Of a DNA stretch of 64,000 nucleotides, positions 18,284 through 27,991 are shown piece after piece (the first letter of the stretch is position 1; every line of letters starts with the position of its first letter). The translations under genes were made by a program, and so were the position numbers. The DNA comes from Microbacterium sp. 4R-513. Its GTDB lineage: Bacteria; Actinomycetota; Actinomycetes; Actinomycetales; Microbacteriaceae. The notes beneath the pieces were generated by a model. It had not been told where the DNA came from, did not search any database, and worked only from the letters and a program-made list of their open reading frames with translations. The stretch covers positions 682,001 to 746,000 of the forward strand of contig NZ_CP049256.1 of the NCBI RefSeq assembly GCF_011046485.1, written 5' to 3'.

Positions 18284-18312
18284 AACGTAGACCGGAGTTC
18301 CTCAAGAAGCAA
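18284..18312 (-). promoter_or_regulatory. Predicted promoter of the 2997-residue adhesin gene
   Basis: TTGCTT (18307-18312) and TACGTT (18284-18289) are 17 nt apart on the minus strand. The extended elements CGTTACTTG and GTCTACGTTCGC recur upstream of the 2501-residue adhesin gene. The leader would be about 105 nt. The rest of 18170-18431 holds no other feature I can support. Confidence 0.6.
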
Positions 18313-18431
18313 GTAACGGGATGACAACATGCCTCGCGCGCCTCTGTGGAGGAGACGTCGGAAAAGAGGATGCCTCGGGCCCGGGAGGCCCGGAAAATCA
18401 TCGGCGGCAGCAGGCTCGCCTCGGAAATGGA

Positions 18432-18463
18432 GCGGGCGCCCCTCCCGGAGGAGAGGCGCCCGC
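18432..18463 (-). terminator. Terminator of the 2501-residue adhesin gene
   Basis: A perfect 9-bp stem (GCGGGCGCC with GGCGCCCGC), extendable inside by CTC/GAG pairing, lies 15 nt past the stop at 18478. Confidence 0.7.
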
Positions 18464-18477
18464 CCTATGGCGAGGGT

Positions 18478-21400
18478 CTAGAGGCGTGCCTTCGGCTCTC
18501 CCCTGCGGCGGCGCACGATCACCAGGGTCGTGACTCCGCCGAGGAGGGCGAGGAAGCCGAGCACGAGCAGCGGCACCGCCGGCGATCCGCCCGTGACGGG
18601 AAGACCCGACAACAGCACCGTCGCATCGTCCGCATCGCGGCCGGTATCCTCCGGGTCGCCGAACGTGTGGTAATCGACCACGCCGACGTTGTTGATGACA
18701 CTCGCCGTCGTGGCCGGGTTCACCAGCACGGTCACCCGCAACTGGGGTGCGACGGACCGGCCCCCGTTCGGGAAATTGGCCGGCATCAGCGGTCCGAACA
18801 GCTCGCACGTGAGAGTTCCGCCGTAACCGGCCGAGTTCTGCCCGGTGACGCCGCATGCGTCCTCGCGCCAGGTCGGGAACAGCAGACCGTTCTCCCGCTC
18901 GGCCCAGGTCACGTTCGTGACCTTGAGGCTGGTCGGGATCGCGTCGGTGACGACGATGCCCTCCGCGGCGGAGTCGTCGCTGACGTTCCGGACGTCCATC
19001 GTGTAGGTGAACGACTTGCCCGGCTCGGTGCGCTCGACGCTCGCCGTCTTCTCGATCTGCACCTCCGTGTGGCGGGCCACGAAGCACTCCGGCGTCGCCG
19101 GCGGGTAGCCCGTCTCGAAGGTCAGCGTCGGGTTGACCTGGATCGTGACGGTCGACGGTCCGCGCCACGCGTAGTCGAGCTCGCTGTTGTCGAGGATCAG
19201 CCCGTTGAAGATGAGGTCGACTCTCTGCTGCGGCGTCATCGGCAGGCCCGTCTCGGGATCCCGGTAGTTGATGGGATCCGACCCCGGCACGATGTCGGTG
19301 AGCCGGATGGGCCGCCAGCCCGGGTAGTCGATGCTGACGCCGTTCGGCGTGAACACGGCTCCCGGCCACGGGATGACGTTCGCCCAGACGAGGTCACCGC
19401 CGGGGTGGGTGAGCGTCACGCTCGCAGGATCGGTCGTGGGGGTCCCGTCGTCCGGCGTCCACGTGAAGTCGATGTCCTCATTCCGCAGGAGCTCGGACTT
19501 CGTGACGACCCAGCCGAGCAGCGGTGCGTCGGCCTGGCAGGTGGCGTACAGCGTCGCCGTCAGGTCGCGCGTCGGCACCTCGTCGTCGTCGCAGTTGTTC
19601 GCGGGATCGCCGTCGAAGTCGGCCGCGACGCAGACGAGGTTCACGATCGAGTCGAGCGGCGGCACGGGAGCCGGCGGCTCGTCTCCCGGCGGCACCTCGG
19701 GATCGGTCGTATGCGGCGCCGGCAGGAACTCCGCCGTCACCCTGATCGTCGCCGATTCCCCGACGCCCAGCTGGTCGATCGTGAGGTCGATCACGTTGCC
19801 GGGGAGGTCGGAGTCGTCGTCATAGGCGAGCCCGGCGGGCTCGACCGACAGCGTTCCGTCGACCAGCTGCACCCGGCCCGCGTACGGCGCCTCGCTCAGC
19901 GAGTCGTCGAACACGATGACGTTCGTGGCGTCCCCGGTGCCGTTGTTGGTGACGGTGATGACGTACTCGAACTGGTCGCCCGGCTCGACGGACGTCTGGT
20001 CGTCGGGAAGCTCGGAGGTCTTCGCGACCCCGACGTCGTCGTAGGTCACCACCTGGCAGGCGTCGTCATCGGCGGTGTATTCGCCCGACGTGACCGTTCC
20101 CGTGTTGAACACCACGATCCCGGCGCTCTCCAGCTCGTCGCACTCCTCGAGCGGTCCGACCGGCGGTCCGGTGACGCTCACGACCGCGGAGATCGTGAAG
20201 ACGTGCGTCGTGATGCCGTCGGCGTCCGGATCGAACCCTGCGTTCACGATCGTCCAGGTGCCGTCGCCGTCGAACGTCGCGTTGTCCGGATCCGGCGTGT
20301 CCGCCGTGGCGGCGATCGCCGTCCAGTCTCCCTGCAGCTCGACATTGTCCGGCAGGTCCGGGACGTCGGTCAGCACGTAGCTCAGGCTCGGGCGGGGATC
20401 GGCAGCCGTCGTCGGGTACGTCACCGTGATGTCGTACTCGAGCGTCCAGTCACCGGTGTCGGGATCCTGGGTGGCGGGACCCGCCGCGGACTTCACGATG
20501 CGCGGGAACACGGGCTCGGCGCAGGCCTCGACGGGTGTCTCCTCTCCACCCGACGAGAGCAGAGCGGTGTTCAGGAACCCGCCGGACTCTCCCTCGCCGG
20601 CGTCGCACGAGGTGGTGCCGCCGTCGATCGCTGCGGCGGTCACCGTCGCGACCGCCGTCACGGTGTAGGTGTGCGTGGCCCCGGCCGCGATCGCCTTGCC
20701 CGAAGCGAGGTCGGCGGGGTCGGTCACCGGATCGAACGATCCCGACGACTCGCCGGACCACGTCGCCTGGTTCACGGTGATGTCACCGCCGAAGTCCAGC
20801 GTGTCGGTCAGGTCGTACTTGGCGGCCAGTCCCTTCGGGTTGCTCGGGCCGGTCGGGGCGAGGTTCACGACGATGTCGTATGTGACCGTCCACCTCCCCG
20901 TGGCGGGGTCCTGCTCGGTGCCGGTCACCGTCTTGGTGATCGTCGGGTACACCCGCTCGTCGACGGGGATGCAGTCCGTCCCGTCGATCGGGATGTCGCC
21001 CACGAGCAGCGTGGCGGTGTTGAAGAAGCCGCTGCCGGGCTCGCCGGTGCACTCGCCGTCGTCCTGGACGAAGGCATCCGTCACCTCGACGGTCCACGTC
21101 ACGCGGTACACGTGCGTCGCACCCGCCGGCAGCGCCACACCGGTGACGAAGTCGGTACCAGGCGTGATGGGCGTGATGGGCGGGCTCGCGATGTCGGTGC
21201 GCTGCGCCGACCCGGTGCCGAGGGTGATCCCGGCCGCGAACGCCGGCGTGTCGGAGAGCGAGTAGAAGGTGTCGTACCCGCCGGACGTCACCGTCACGTC
21301 GTACGACACCGTCCACATGGCCGGGTCGTCGGGATCCTGCGTCGCCGAGACACCCTCCTTCTGCACGGTCGGCAGTTCCGGTGTCGAGCAGTCGTCGGCG

Positions 21401-24400
21401 GGGATGCCGACGCCGTTCACCGTCACCGTCGCGACATTGAGGAATCCGCCGGCCGTCGGAGGCGTCTGGTCGGTGCACGAGACGGTGTCACCGTCCCAGG
21501 CATCCTGATCGATCGTCGCGTGCGCCGTCACGGTGTAGGTCTCCACACCGCTCGCCGCGAGGACGCGGTCGGTCGCGAGCGTCGCGGTCCCCGCGGTGAA
21601 GGTGCCGCTGGTCGGACCCGTCCACGAGGCATCCACCACCGCGATGTCGCCGCCGAACTGGAGCGTGTCTGCGAGCGAGTAGACCGCCGCGAGCGCCGCA
21701 GAGGGGTTCGTCACCACGACGTCGTAGACGATCTCCCACGTCCCGTCGACGAGCTGCTTCGTGCCCGTCACGGTCTTGGCGATCGTCACATCGGGCCGAT
21801 CGATGTCGGCGCAGTCGGACGAGTCCGTCACCGTGATGCCGTTGGTGACGGATGCCGTGTTCCACACGCCGCCTCCCTGACCAACGACCGAGCCGCACGT
21901 CAGCGCCGAGTCGGGGACGGATGCCGCCACCGAGACCGTGCGCGTGACCGTGTAGGTGTGCGTAGCACCAGGTGGCAGGGTGCCGGTGGCGAGCTCACCC
22001 GATCCGGCCCATCCGGCATTCCGCACGAAGGTGCCGCCGCCGACCGGGGTCGGATCGGAGGCCGCCCATGCGCCGCCCGTCACTCCGGCAGGGAGAGCCG
22101 CCGCCGTGTCGCTCAGCGTGTACGCGAGCGGGATCTCGGTCGGGTTGGACACGGTCACGAGATAGCGGAGCGTCCACTCCCCCGTGGTGCCGTTCTGCAC
22201 GGCCGTCTGAGCGATCTTCTGCACGGTCGGGGCGCCGGGGACGGCGCATCCCGTGTCGCTGTCGGTGCCGCCGGGGAAGGTGACGGTCGCGCTGTTGAAG
22301 AAGCCGCCCCCGTTCGTCGGCGAGCAGACGAGAGCCGTCGGCGCCACGGGCGACGTGGTGGCCTCGGCGGTCACGACGTACGTGTACGTGTCGGTGCCGC
22401 CCGCTTCGATCGCAACGTCGGTGACGTCGGGATCGTTCGCCCAGCCCTGCGTCAGCACGGTGAAGCTCGTGTCGAACTGCGGCGTGTCGGTGAGGGAGTA
22501 CGTCGTGGGAAGCGTGGCGCTCCCGTTCGCGACGATGACCTCGTAGGTGATCCGCCACGTGCCGTCGGCGAGCTGCTCGACGGTGCCGTCGGCCTTGTCC
22601 ACCGTCACGGGAACGAGGATGTCGTCGTTGTTGAGCGTGCAGGTGACGTCATCACCGGGGCTCAGCGTCAGCGTGGGATTCGCCGGCGTGGCGCTCGGGA
22701 AGCCCGTGCACTCGAGCGAATTCCACACGTACGCCGCCGGGCCGCCGCTCTCGCCGATCGTGTAGACGACGCCCGCGCGGACCGGCTGATCCGTCACGGC
22801 TGCGGTGTCCGTCTTGCCGCTCAGTTCCGGGCCGCCCGGAGTGGTGGCCGTGAGCGTCCACGCGTCCGAGGTGGCGGTGCCGCCGTTGTCGTTGACGACC
22901 GTCTTGACGAGGGTCAGCCGCGGCGCGATGTCGTCGTTGACGAACCGGTAGACGGCATCGTCGAGCGGACCGACCGTGATCATCCAGTCGCCGTCGCCGT
23001 TCTGCCGCGGGTAGCCCGCGGGGTCGGGATTCGCGACGACATCCACCCAGGTGCCGTTCACCCGCTGCTGCAGCCGTGAGAACTGGTACCCGGGGACGTC
23101 CGACTCCGTCAGCGTGTACACGTGAACGGGACGCACGCCGAAGGTGCTGCTGGGCTGCTCGGTCTCGGATCCGGGCACTGTGGTGGCCGAAAGACCGGCG
23201 AGGGGTGCCGGAGTCGCGGTCAGATCCCACTCCGGCGCCGCCGCCGAGCCGCCGTTGTCATTCACGACGTTCTTGAGCAGCGTCAGAGCTGCCGTCTGGT
23301 TGGTGAACGTGCACGCGACGCGGTAGCCGAGCGGCACGTTGACACCGCCGTTGATGCCGTCCGAGAAGCCGCTGCCGGGCCAGGGGTCGCCGTCCGCCTC
23401 GACCCGGATGCACGTCGCCGATCCGGTCGACAGCGGGTTGGACTGCAGGTTCGTGCGGTTGTCGGTCTGACGGTAGGCGGGGTCGCCGCCCGTCTCGAAC
23501 AGCTGGTAGCGCGCGTCGGGCGTGACGTCATGCGTCACCCCGGTCGTCCCAGGCGCGAAGGGCAGCGGCGCGGGCGTGACCGTGCTCTGCGCGTTCAGCG
23601 TCCACAGGGTCGGGGCGGCGTTCCCGCCCTGCACCTGCTTCACGAGGGTCAGCGTGCTCCGGCACGTCACGGTGTTCGTGATGGTCGCCGTGTTGTGCAC
23701 CTGCGAGAGCGCGAGGTTGTAGCCCGCGCCGAGCGGCGTCGACGTCGGAGCGCCGTTGACGCTCGTCACCGCGGCGGAGTTCGTGCACAGCGTGGGATCG
23801 ATGAGCGAGACCTGCTCGGTCAGCGTCGCGGAGTCGCCCTGCGTGTAGCCGGTCCGCGTGACCCCCCAGCCCTGGTCGGTCGCGCCGGCCGCACCGGGGC
23901 CCGTGATCTGCAGCTGGGAGCTCAGTCCGCCGGGCTGCGCACCGTCGGCGTAGGTGACGCCGTTGACGACCCACGTCTTGCTGACGGTGAGGTCGGCGGG
24001 CGGGTTGGGCGCCCGGTTGTAGATCACGCAGTTCACGGCCTGCGTACTCGGGACCGAGACGGTGAAGCCGAGTGCGGGATTGGCCGTCGGGACGACGGGC
24101 GTGTTGGTGTTGAGGTTCGTGCAGACGGCGTTCTGGCCGCCGACGGGCTGGAGTGCGAACCCGGGCTGCTGGGTCTCGACGACCGTGACCGAGGCGCTCG
24201 TCGTGCCGCCGGGGAAGGTCAGCGGGTAGCTGACGGTGCCGGTGCCGTTGGCGGTCGTCGTCTGGACCTGGTTGGGGGTCGTGACGCCGGCCGTGTTGAC
24301 GGTGCCGGTGAACTGCCAGCCCGCACCGGCCGGGACCGCGCCGGTCGTCTGCCCGACGGGCGTCGTGTTCGGCACGATCTGCTTGGTCACCGTGAGCGTT

Positions 24401-25983
24401 CCCTCGCAGTTGCCCAGCGCGAGGTTGCGGAGGGCCGTGCCCACCGACGAGTAGTCGGCCGTCTGGTAGTAGTCGGCGACGGCGCCGTTGGAACCGTTGT
24501 ACGCCGTCGGTCCCGAGATGGCGCGGAGGTTGAGCGCGTTGTTCGCACCCGTCGCCCCGTCGCCGACGCCGAAGGCCAGCACGCGGGTCGGCGCGGCGCC
24601 CGCCGGGCCGGCCTTCAGCGCGTTCGCCGAGAAGATGCCGTTCTCCGTCTCGCGGAACCGGTTGTCGCTGCCGCTGCCCTGCGCCGGCTGGTTGTACGAC
24701 GTGGGGTTGCCGTCGGTGATGATCACCGCGACGTCGAAGTTGTTTGCGGGGCTGTTGGCCGCCGCCGCGACGCCGAGGCCGCGGTCCCAGTTGGTGCTGT
24801 CCCCGGCGCTCCAGGCGGCGTAGCGGGCCTTGAAGGCCGTGCCCTGTGCCGCCGTGGAAACCGACGTGAGCGCCGGGAAGTTGGCGTTCGCGCCGGTCGC
24901 CGGCGACTGCGAGGAGAACGAGAAGAGCGCCATGCGCGACGGCGTGCCCTGGAGCGAGTCGACGAAGGTGTTCGCTGCGGCCTTCAGCTGGTTCACGGAC
25001 GGGGCGACGGAGCCGGACAGGTCGAGGATCAGCGCGACGTCGAGACCGCAGGATGCCGCCAGCGTCGGGTTGTTGCGCGACTGCTGCCAGATTCCGCCGG
25101 ACGCCGTCGGGGTGATGCCCGACGACAGCATGAAGTCGTTGGCGTTCTGCGAGGAGTAGGTCGTGTTGGCCCGGAGCTGCGTCCCTGTGCGGAAGCGGTA
25201 CGGCGTCGAGTCGCCGGCGCCCGATGAGCCGCCGGTGCGAAGGCTGGGGTTCGCGAAGTAGCCTGCGGGCACGCTGGACGGGATGACCCAATACCGGGCG
25301 TCGCGGTTCGCGCCGCCCGGCTGCGTGTTGGGCACCGTGAACGAGCAGTCGCCCTGCGCGTCCGACGTGCACTTCGCCCAGCCGTCGGCCGTGCCGGCGA
25401 CGCCGTCGGGCCGGGTGCCGCTGGGCGAGTTCGTGCCCGTGTTCAGCAGCAGCACGACGCCGGCGAGATTGGTGACGCCGGTGATGCCGGTGCGGTCGGA
25501 GCCGACCTTGACCGTGATGACGGCCGTCGTCGGACCGGGGTCGGGAACGAGGAGGACCCCGACATCGGCGGCATCCTGCTCGGCGGAGACCGACCGGTCG
25601 CTCGGGATGAGCTCCGGCGTCTTGATGGCCGGCTGCGTCGGAGCCGGATCCGCCGGCGCGGACTCCTCCGGCGTCGGTGCCGGCTGCTGGTCGGCGGGCG
25701 GTGCCGGGTCGTCCGCGGGCGGCGTCGCCTCGCCAGCCGGTGGCGTCGCCTCGCCAGCCGGCGGCGTCGCGCTCTGGGTCGCGGTGTCGTCCGGCGGCGG
25801 CGTCGTCTCGGCCATCGCCGGAGCGACGCCCGAGAAGATGAGCGCACCGGAGAGCAGCGTCGCGATGCCACCGGCGTACCACCGATGCCGCAACGTCAGC
25901 TTGCGCTGCCGCTCCCGCTCCTCCCGCATGTTGCGGCGCAGCCCCCTGCGCCCCGAATGTTGCCCGCCCAGAACACCAGACAT
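18478..25983 (-). CDS. Giant LPVTG-anchored adhesin with von Willebrand A domain, 2501 residues
   Basis: A 58-residue signal peptide has the same layout as the 2997-residue neighbour (RRNMREERERQRKLTLRHR, cut at AMA-ET). A Pro/Ala/Glu linker follows to about residue 115. A von Willebrand A domain around residues 310-530 carries the full MIDAS metal site: DLSGS, Thr in STNWDRGL, and Asp in IITDGNPT. The domain type recalls tip pilins and adhesins of Gram-positive bacteria. Prealbumin-like domains come next, then about six repeat modules, a DUF11 domain, the shared juxta-anchor module and a second DUF11 domain. LPVTG is at 2461-2465, then a helix and RRRR. The ATG at 25983 has only a weak ribosome binding site. 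From its architecture it is a surface adhesin displaying a metal-dependent binding head on a stalk. Confidence 0.88.
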   Translation of the reverse strand: MSGVLGGQHSGRRGLRRNMREERERQRKLTLRHRWYAGGIATLLSGALIFSGVAPAMAETTPPPDDTATQSATPPAGEATPPAGEATPPADDPAPPADQQPAPTPEESAPADPAPTQPAIKTPELIPSDRSVSAEQDAADVGVLLVPDPGPTTAVITVKVGSDRTGITGVTNLAGVVLLLNTGTNSPSGTRPDGVAGTADGWAKCTSDAQGDCSFTVPNTQPGGANRDARYWVIPSSVPAGYFANPSLRTGGSSGAGDSTPYRFRTGTQLRANTTYSSQNANDFMLSSGITPTASGGIWQQSRNNPTLAASCGLDVALILDLSGSVAPSVNQLKAAANTFVDSLQGTPSRMALFSFSSQSPATGANANFPALTSVSTAAQGTAFKARYAAWSAGDSTNWDRGLGVAAAANSPANNFDVAVIITDGNPTSYNQPAQGSGSDNRFRETENGIFSANALKAGPAGAAPTRVLAFGVGDGATGANNALNLRAISGPTAYNGSNGAVADYYQTADYSSVGTALRNLALGNCEGTLTVTKQIVPNTTPVGQTTGAVPAGAGWQFTGTVNTAGVTTPNQVQTTTANGTGTVSYPLTFPGGTTSASVTVVETQQPGFALQPVGGQNAVCTNLNTNTPVVPTANPALGFTVSVPSTQAVNCVIYNRAPNPPADLTVSKTWVVNGVTYADGAQPGGLSSQLQITGPGAAGATDQGWGVTRTGYTQGDSATLTEQVSLIDPTLCTNSAAVTSVNGAPTSTPLGAGYNLALSQVHNTATITNTVTCRSTLTLVKQVQGGNAAPTLWTLNAQSTVTPAPLPFAPGTTGVTHDVTPDARYQLFETGGDPAYRQTDNRTNLQSNPLSTGSATCIRVEADGDPWPGSGFSDGINGGVNVPLGYRVACTFTNQTAALTLLKNVVNDNGGSAAAPEWDLTATPAPLAGLSATTVPGSETEQPSSTFGVRPVHVYTLTESDVPGYQFSRLQQRVNGTWVDVVANPDPAGYPRQNGDGDWMITVGPLDDAVYRFVNDDIAPRLTLVKTVVNDNGGTATSDAWTLTATTPGGPELSGKTDTAAVTDQPVRAGVVYTIGESGGPAAYVWNSLECTGFPSATPANPTLTLSPGDDVTCTLNNDDILVPVTVDKADGTVEQLADGTWRITYEVIVANGSATLPTTYSLTDTPQFDTSFTVLTQGWANDPDVTDVAIEAGGTDTYTYVVTAEATTSPVAPTALVCSPTNGGGFFNSATVTFPGGTDSDTGCAVPGAPTVQKIAQTAVQNGTTGEWTLRYLVTVSNPTEIPLAYTLSDTAAALPAGVTGGAWAASDPTPVGGGTFVRNAGWAGSGELATGTLPPGATHTYTVTRTVSVAASVPDSALTCGSVVGQGGGVWNTASVTNGITVTDSSDCADIDRPDVTIAKTVTGTKQLVDGTWEIVYDVVVTNPSAALAAVYSLADTLQFGGDIAVVDASWTGPTSGTFTAGTATLATDRVLAASGVETYTVTAHATIDQDAWDGDTVSCTDQTPPTAGGFLNVATVTVNGVGIPADDCSTPELPTVQKEGVSATQDPDDPAMWTVSYDVTVTSGGYDTFYSLSDTPAFAAGITLGTGSAQRTDIASPPITPITPGTDFVTGVALPAGATHVYRVTWTVEVTDAFVQDDGECTGEPGSGFFNTATLLVGDIPIDGTDCIPVDERVYPTITKTVTGTEQDPATGRWTVTYDIVVNLAPTGPSNPKGLAAKYDLTDTLDFGGDITVNQATWSGESSGSFDPVTDPADLASGKAIAAGATHTYTVTAVATVTAAAIDGGTTSCDAGEGESGGFLNTALLSSGGEETPVEACAEPVFPRIVKSAAGPATQDPDTGDWTLEYDITVTYPTTAADPRPSLSYVLTDVPDLPDNVELQGDWTAIAATADTPDPDNATFDGDGTWTIVNAGFDPDADGITTHVFTISAVVSVTGPPVGPLEECDELESAGIVVFNTGTVTSGEYTADDDACQVVTYDDVGVAKTSELPDDQTSVEPGDQFEYVITVTNNGTGDATNVIVFDDSLSEAPYAGRVQLVDGTLSVEPAGLAYDDDSDLPGNVIDLTIDQLGVGESATIRVTAEFLPAPHTTDPEVPPGDEPPAPVPPLDSIVNLVCVAADFDGDPANNCDDDEVPTRDLTATLYATCQADAPLLGWVVTKSELLRNEDIDFTWTPDDGTPTTDPASVTLTHPGGDLVWANVIPWPGAVFTPNGVSIDYPGWRPIRLTDIVPGSDPINYRDPETGLPMTPQQRVDLIFNGLILDNSELDYAWRGPSTVTIQVNPTLTFETGYPPATPECFVARHTEVQIEKTASVERTEPGKSFTYTMDVRNVSDDSAAEGIVVTDAIPTSLKVTNVTWAERENGLLFPTWREDACGVTGQNSAGYGGTLTCELFGPLMPANFPNGGRSVAPQLRVTVLVNPATTASVINNVGVVDYHTFGDPEDTGRDADDATVLLSGLPVTGGSPAVPLLVLGFLALLGGVTTLVIVRRRRGEPKARL

Positions 25984-26127
25984 ATTGAGTTACCCGTCGC
26001 CATCGACTCGGCTCCCCCGGAACTGGGAAGCCGTTGGGGGTTCCACGGAACAAGGAACCCCGATGGAAGACGACATCGTCTGCAGCCAGCCCCCATAGCC
26101 GACACAAAGAGAAGCGCTCCCGGTGCG

Positions 26128-26157
26128 AACGTAGACTGCGCCGCGAGTGCGCGTCAA
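26128..26157 (-). promoter_or_regulatory. Predicted promoter of the 2501-residue adhesin gene
   Basis: TTGACG (26152-26157) and TACGTT (26128-26133) are 18 nt apart on the minus strand. The flanks CGTTACTTG and GTCTACGTTCGC are identical to those upstream of the 2997-residue gene. The leader would be about 138 nt. Confidence 0.6.
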
Positions 26158-26221
26158 GTAACGAACGGGAAACGGCCCGCGACTTCGCAGAATGCGGGAT
26201 GCCGCCTCCCACGCATGGCGA

Positions 26222-26248
26222 AGGCCCGGGCGCCATCCACCCGGGCCT
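26222..26248 (-). terminator. Terminator of the antitoxin-like gene
   Basis: A perfect 9-bp stem (AGGCCCGGG with CCCGGGCCT) and a 9-nt loop lie 12 nt past the stop at 26261. No T-run follows. Confidence 0.6.
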
Positions 26249-26260
26249 GCGTCGGAAGCG

Positions 26261-26479
26261 CTACTTCTCGTTGCCGACGGCGCCGTCGGCCTTGTCGCGG
26301 AACTCGTCGACCGTCGCGTCGTACTGGTCCGGCGCGATCTTCTTGGCCAGGTCGGCGGCGCTGTCGAAGACCTGGTCGCTGATCTGCTCGGCCTGGTCGG
26401 ACTTCAGGAATCCGTCGACGTGGTCCTTGTTGTCCGCGTACGCCTTCTTGCCCTGGTTGACGATGTCCTCGATGCCCAT
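26261..26479 (-). CDS. Small MT0933/Rv0909-type antitoxin-like protein, 72 residues
   Basis: The start is MGIEDIVNQGKKAYADNKD at the ATG at 26479, preceded by an AGGGGG ribosome binding site. A longer in-frame start at 26524 adds 15 basic residues and is less likely. The protein is charged, helical-looking and rich in Asp/Lys/Ala, with a pattern (short MGI start, then repeated amphipathic helices ending in a DKADGAVG-like tail) that resembles the actinobacterial MT0933 antitoxin family. There is no adjacent toxin gene, so the antitoxin label rests only on resemblance. It could instead be a small stress or DNA-binding protein. It lies downstream of tuf, beyond a terminator. Confidence 0.6.
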   Translation of the reverse strand: MGIEDIVNQGKKAYADNKDHVDGFLKSDQAEQISDQVFDSAADLAKKIAPDQYDATVDEFRDKADGAVGNEK

Positions 26480-26581
26480 CCGGGCCCCCTTCCGTGCGAA
26501 TCGCGGCGAGCGCCGCCGCTTCATTCTGTCGGCACCCGGCTCAGCGGTAAACCCTGGGCAAGGAGGCTCCGGGCATGCGAA

Positions 26582-26613
26582 AAGGGGCCGGACCCGAAGG
26601 TCCGACCCCTTTC
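26582..26613 (-). terminator. tuf terminator
   Basis: AAAGGGG/CCCCTTT outer pairing and CGGACC/GGTCCG inner pairing, with one mismatch and a CGAA/TTCG tetraloop, form a strong hairpin 17 nt after the tuf stop. A short T-run (TTTT) follows on the transcript. Confidence 0.85.
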
Positions 26614-26629
26614 CCGTAAGTCGAAGGAC

Positions 26630-27823
26630 TTACTTGATGATCTTGGTCACCGTGCCGGCGCCGACGGTGCGGCCACCCTCACGGATCGCGAAGCCGAGGC
26701 CCTCTTCCATGGCGATCGGCTGGATGAGCTCGACCGTCATGTCGGTGGTGTCACCGGGCATGACCATCTCGGTGCCCTCGGGCAGCGTGATGACGCCGGT
26801 GACGTCCGTGGTGCGGAAGTAGAACTGCGGACGGTAGTTCGTGAAGAACGGGTTGTGACGGCCGCCCTCCTCCTTGGACAGGATGTACGCCGTGCCCTCG
26901 AAGTTGGTGTGCGGGGTGACCGAACCGGGCTTCACGACGACCTGGCCGCGCTCGACGTCGTCACGCTTGGTGCCGCGGAGGAGCAGACCACAGTTCTCGC
27001 CGGCCCACGCCTCGTCGAGCTGCTTGTGGAACATCTCGATACCGGTGACGATCGTCTTCTGCGTCGGGCGGATGCCGACGATCTCGACCTCGGAGTTGAT
27101 CGCGAGCGTGCCGCGCTCGGCGCGACCCGTCACGACCGTGCCACGGCCGGTGATGGTGAAGACGTCCTCGATGGGCATGAGGAACGGCTTGTCCTTGTCA
27201 CGCACCGGGTCGGGGATGGACTCGTCGACGGCCTCCATGAGCTCGACGATGGACTGCGTCCACTTCTCGTCGCCCTCGAGGGCCTTGAGGCCCGAGACGC
27301 GGATGACGGGGGCGTTGTCGCCGTCGAAGTCCTGGCTGGAGAGCAGCTCGCGGACCTCGAGCTCGACGAGCTCCAGGATCTCCTCGTCGTCGACCATGTC
27401 GGCCTTGTTCAGCGCGACGAGCAGGTAGGGGACGCCGACCTGCTTGGCGAGCAGAACGTGCTCACGGGTCTGCGCCATGGGGCCGTCGGTGGCCGCCACG
27501 ACCAGGATCGCGCCGTCCATCTGGGCGGCACCCGTGATCATGTTCTTGATGTAGTCAGCGTGACCGGGGGCGTCGACGTGGGCGTAGTGACGCTTCGGGG
27601 TCTCGTACTCGACGTGCGAGATGTTGATCGTGATGCCGCGCTGGCGCTCCTCGGGAGCGGAGTCGATCGACGCGAAGTCGCGCTGAACGTTGGTGGCCGA
27701 CGGGTACTTGTCGGCGAGCACCTTCGAGATCGCAGCGGTGAGCGTGGTCTTGCCGTGGTCGACGTGACCGATCGTTCCGATGTTCACGTGCGGCTTGGTC
27801 CGCTCGAACTTGGCCTTAGCCAC
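26630..27823 (-). CDS. tuf: Elongation factor Tu
   Basis: The product has 397 residues, standard length. GTP-binding motifs are [10 protein letters not shown] (about 19-28), DAPGHADY (about 84-91) and NKAD (about 139-142). EF-Tu delivers aminoacyl-tRNA to the ribosomal A site. The start is a GTG at 27823 with GAGGAGGA upstream. In many bacteria rpsJ follows tuf closely. Here the antitoxin-like gene and the surface-protein island separate them. Confidence 0.99.
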   Translation of the reverse strand: MAKAKFERTKPHVNIGTIGHVDHGKTTLTAAISKVLADKYPSATNVQRDFASIDSAPEERQRGITINISHVEYETPKRHYAHVDAPGHADYIKNMITGAAQMDGAILVVAATDGPMAQTREHVLLAKQVGVPYLLVALNKADMVDDEEILELVELEVRELLSSQDFDGDNAPVIRVSGLKALEGDEKWTQSIVELMEAVDESIPDPVRDKDKPFLMPIEDVFTITGRGTVVTGRAERGTLAINSEVEIVGIRPTQKTIVTGIEMFHKQLDEAWAGENCGLLLRGTKRDDVERGQVVVKPGSVTPHTNFEGTAYILSKEEGGRHNPFFTNYRPQFYFRTTDVTGVITLPEGTEMVMPGDTTDMTVELIQPIAMEEGLGFAIREGGRTVGAGTVTKIIK

Positions 27824-27943
27824 TGGGTCCTCCTCAGGACGGTCGTGTAGCGATTCCGGGCACTGGTTTGCGACCGGTTCTCTACGGGGATTTCTCTACC
27901 TTAGTAGAGGGGTTCGGTTTGATTCTGTGAAGTTGTAGGAGCC

Positions 27944-27984
27944 GGGATGCCTCGCCCTTCGACGTTGCTCGGGTGAGGCATCCC
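27944..27984 (-). terminator. Hairpin between fusA and tuf
   Basis: A 14-bp stem (GGGATGCCTCGCCC pairing with GGGTGAGGCATCCC, one G-T) with a 13-nt loop starts 7 nt past the fusA stop. No T-run follows, so partial termination or processing is possible. The remaining gap before tuf contains a 6-bp CTCTAC/GTAGAG hairpin (27894-27909) and no convincing promoter. Confidence 0.55.
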
Positions 27985-27991
27985 GGGACGA

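Noticed and set aside
18346..23079. Open frame of 1577 codons on the plus strand
   Set aside because: It is antisense to the 2501-residue adhesin gene with the same composition artefact and no ribosome binding site.
26261..26479. Complete toxin-antitoxin pair
   Set aside because: Only the antitoxin-like protein is present. Its neighbours are tuf and an adhesin gene, with terminators on both sides.
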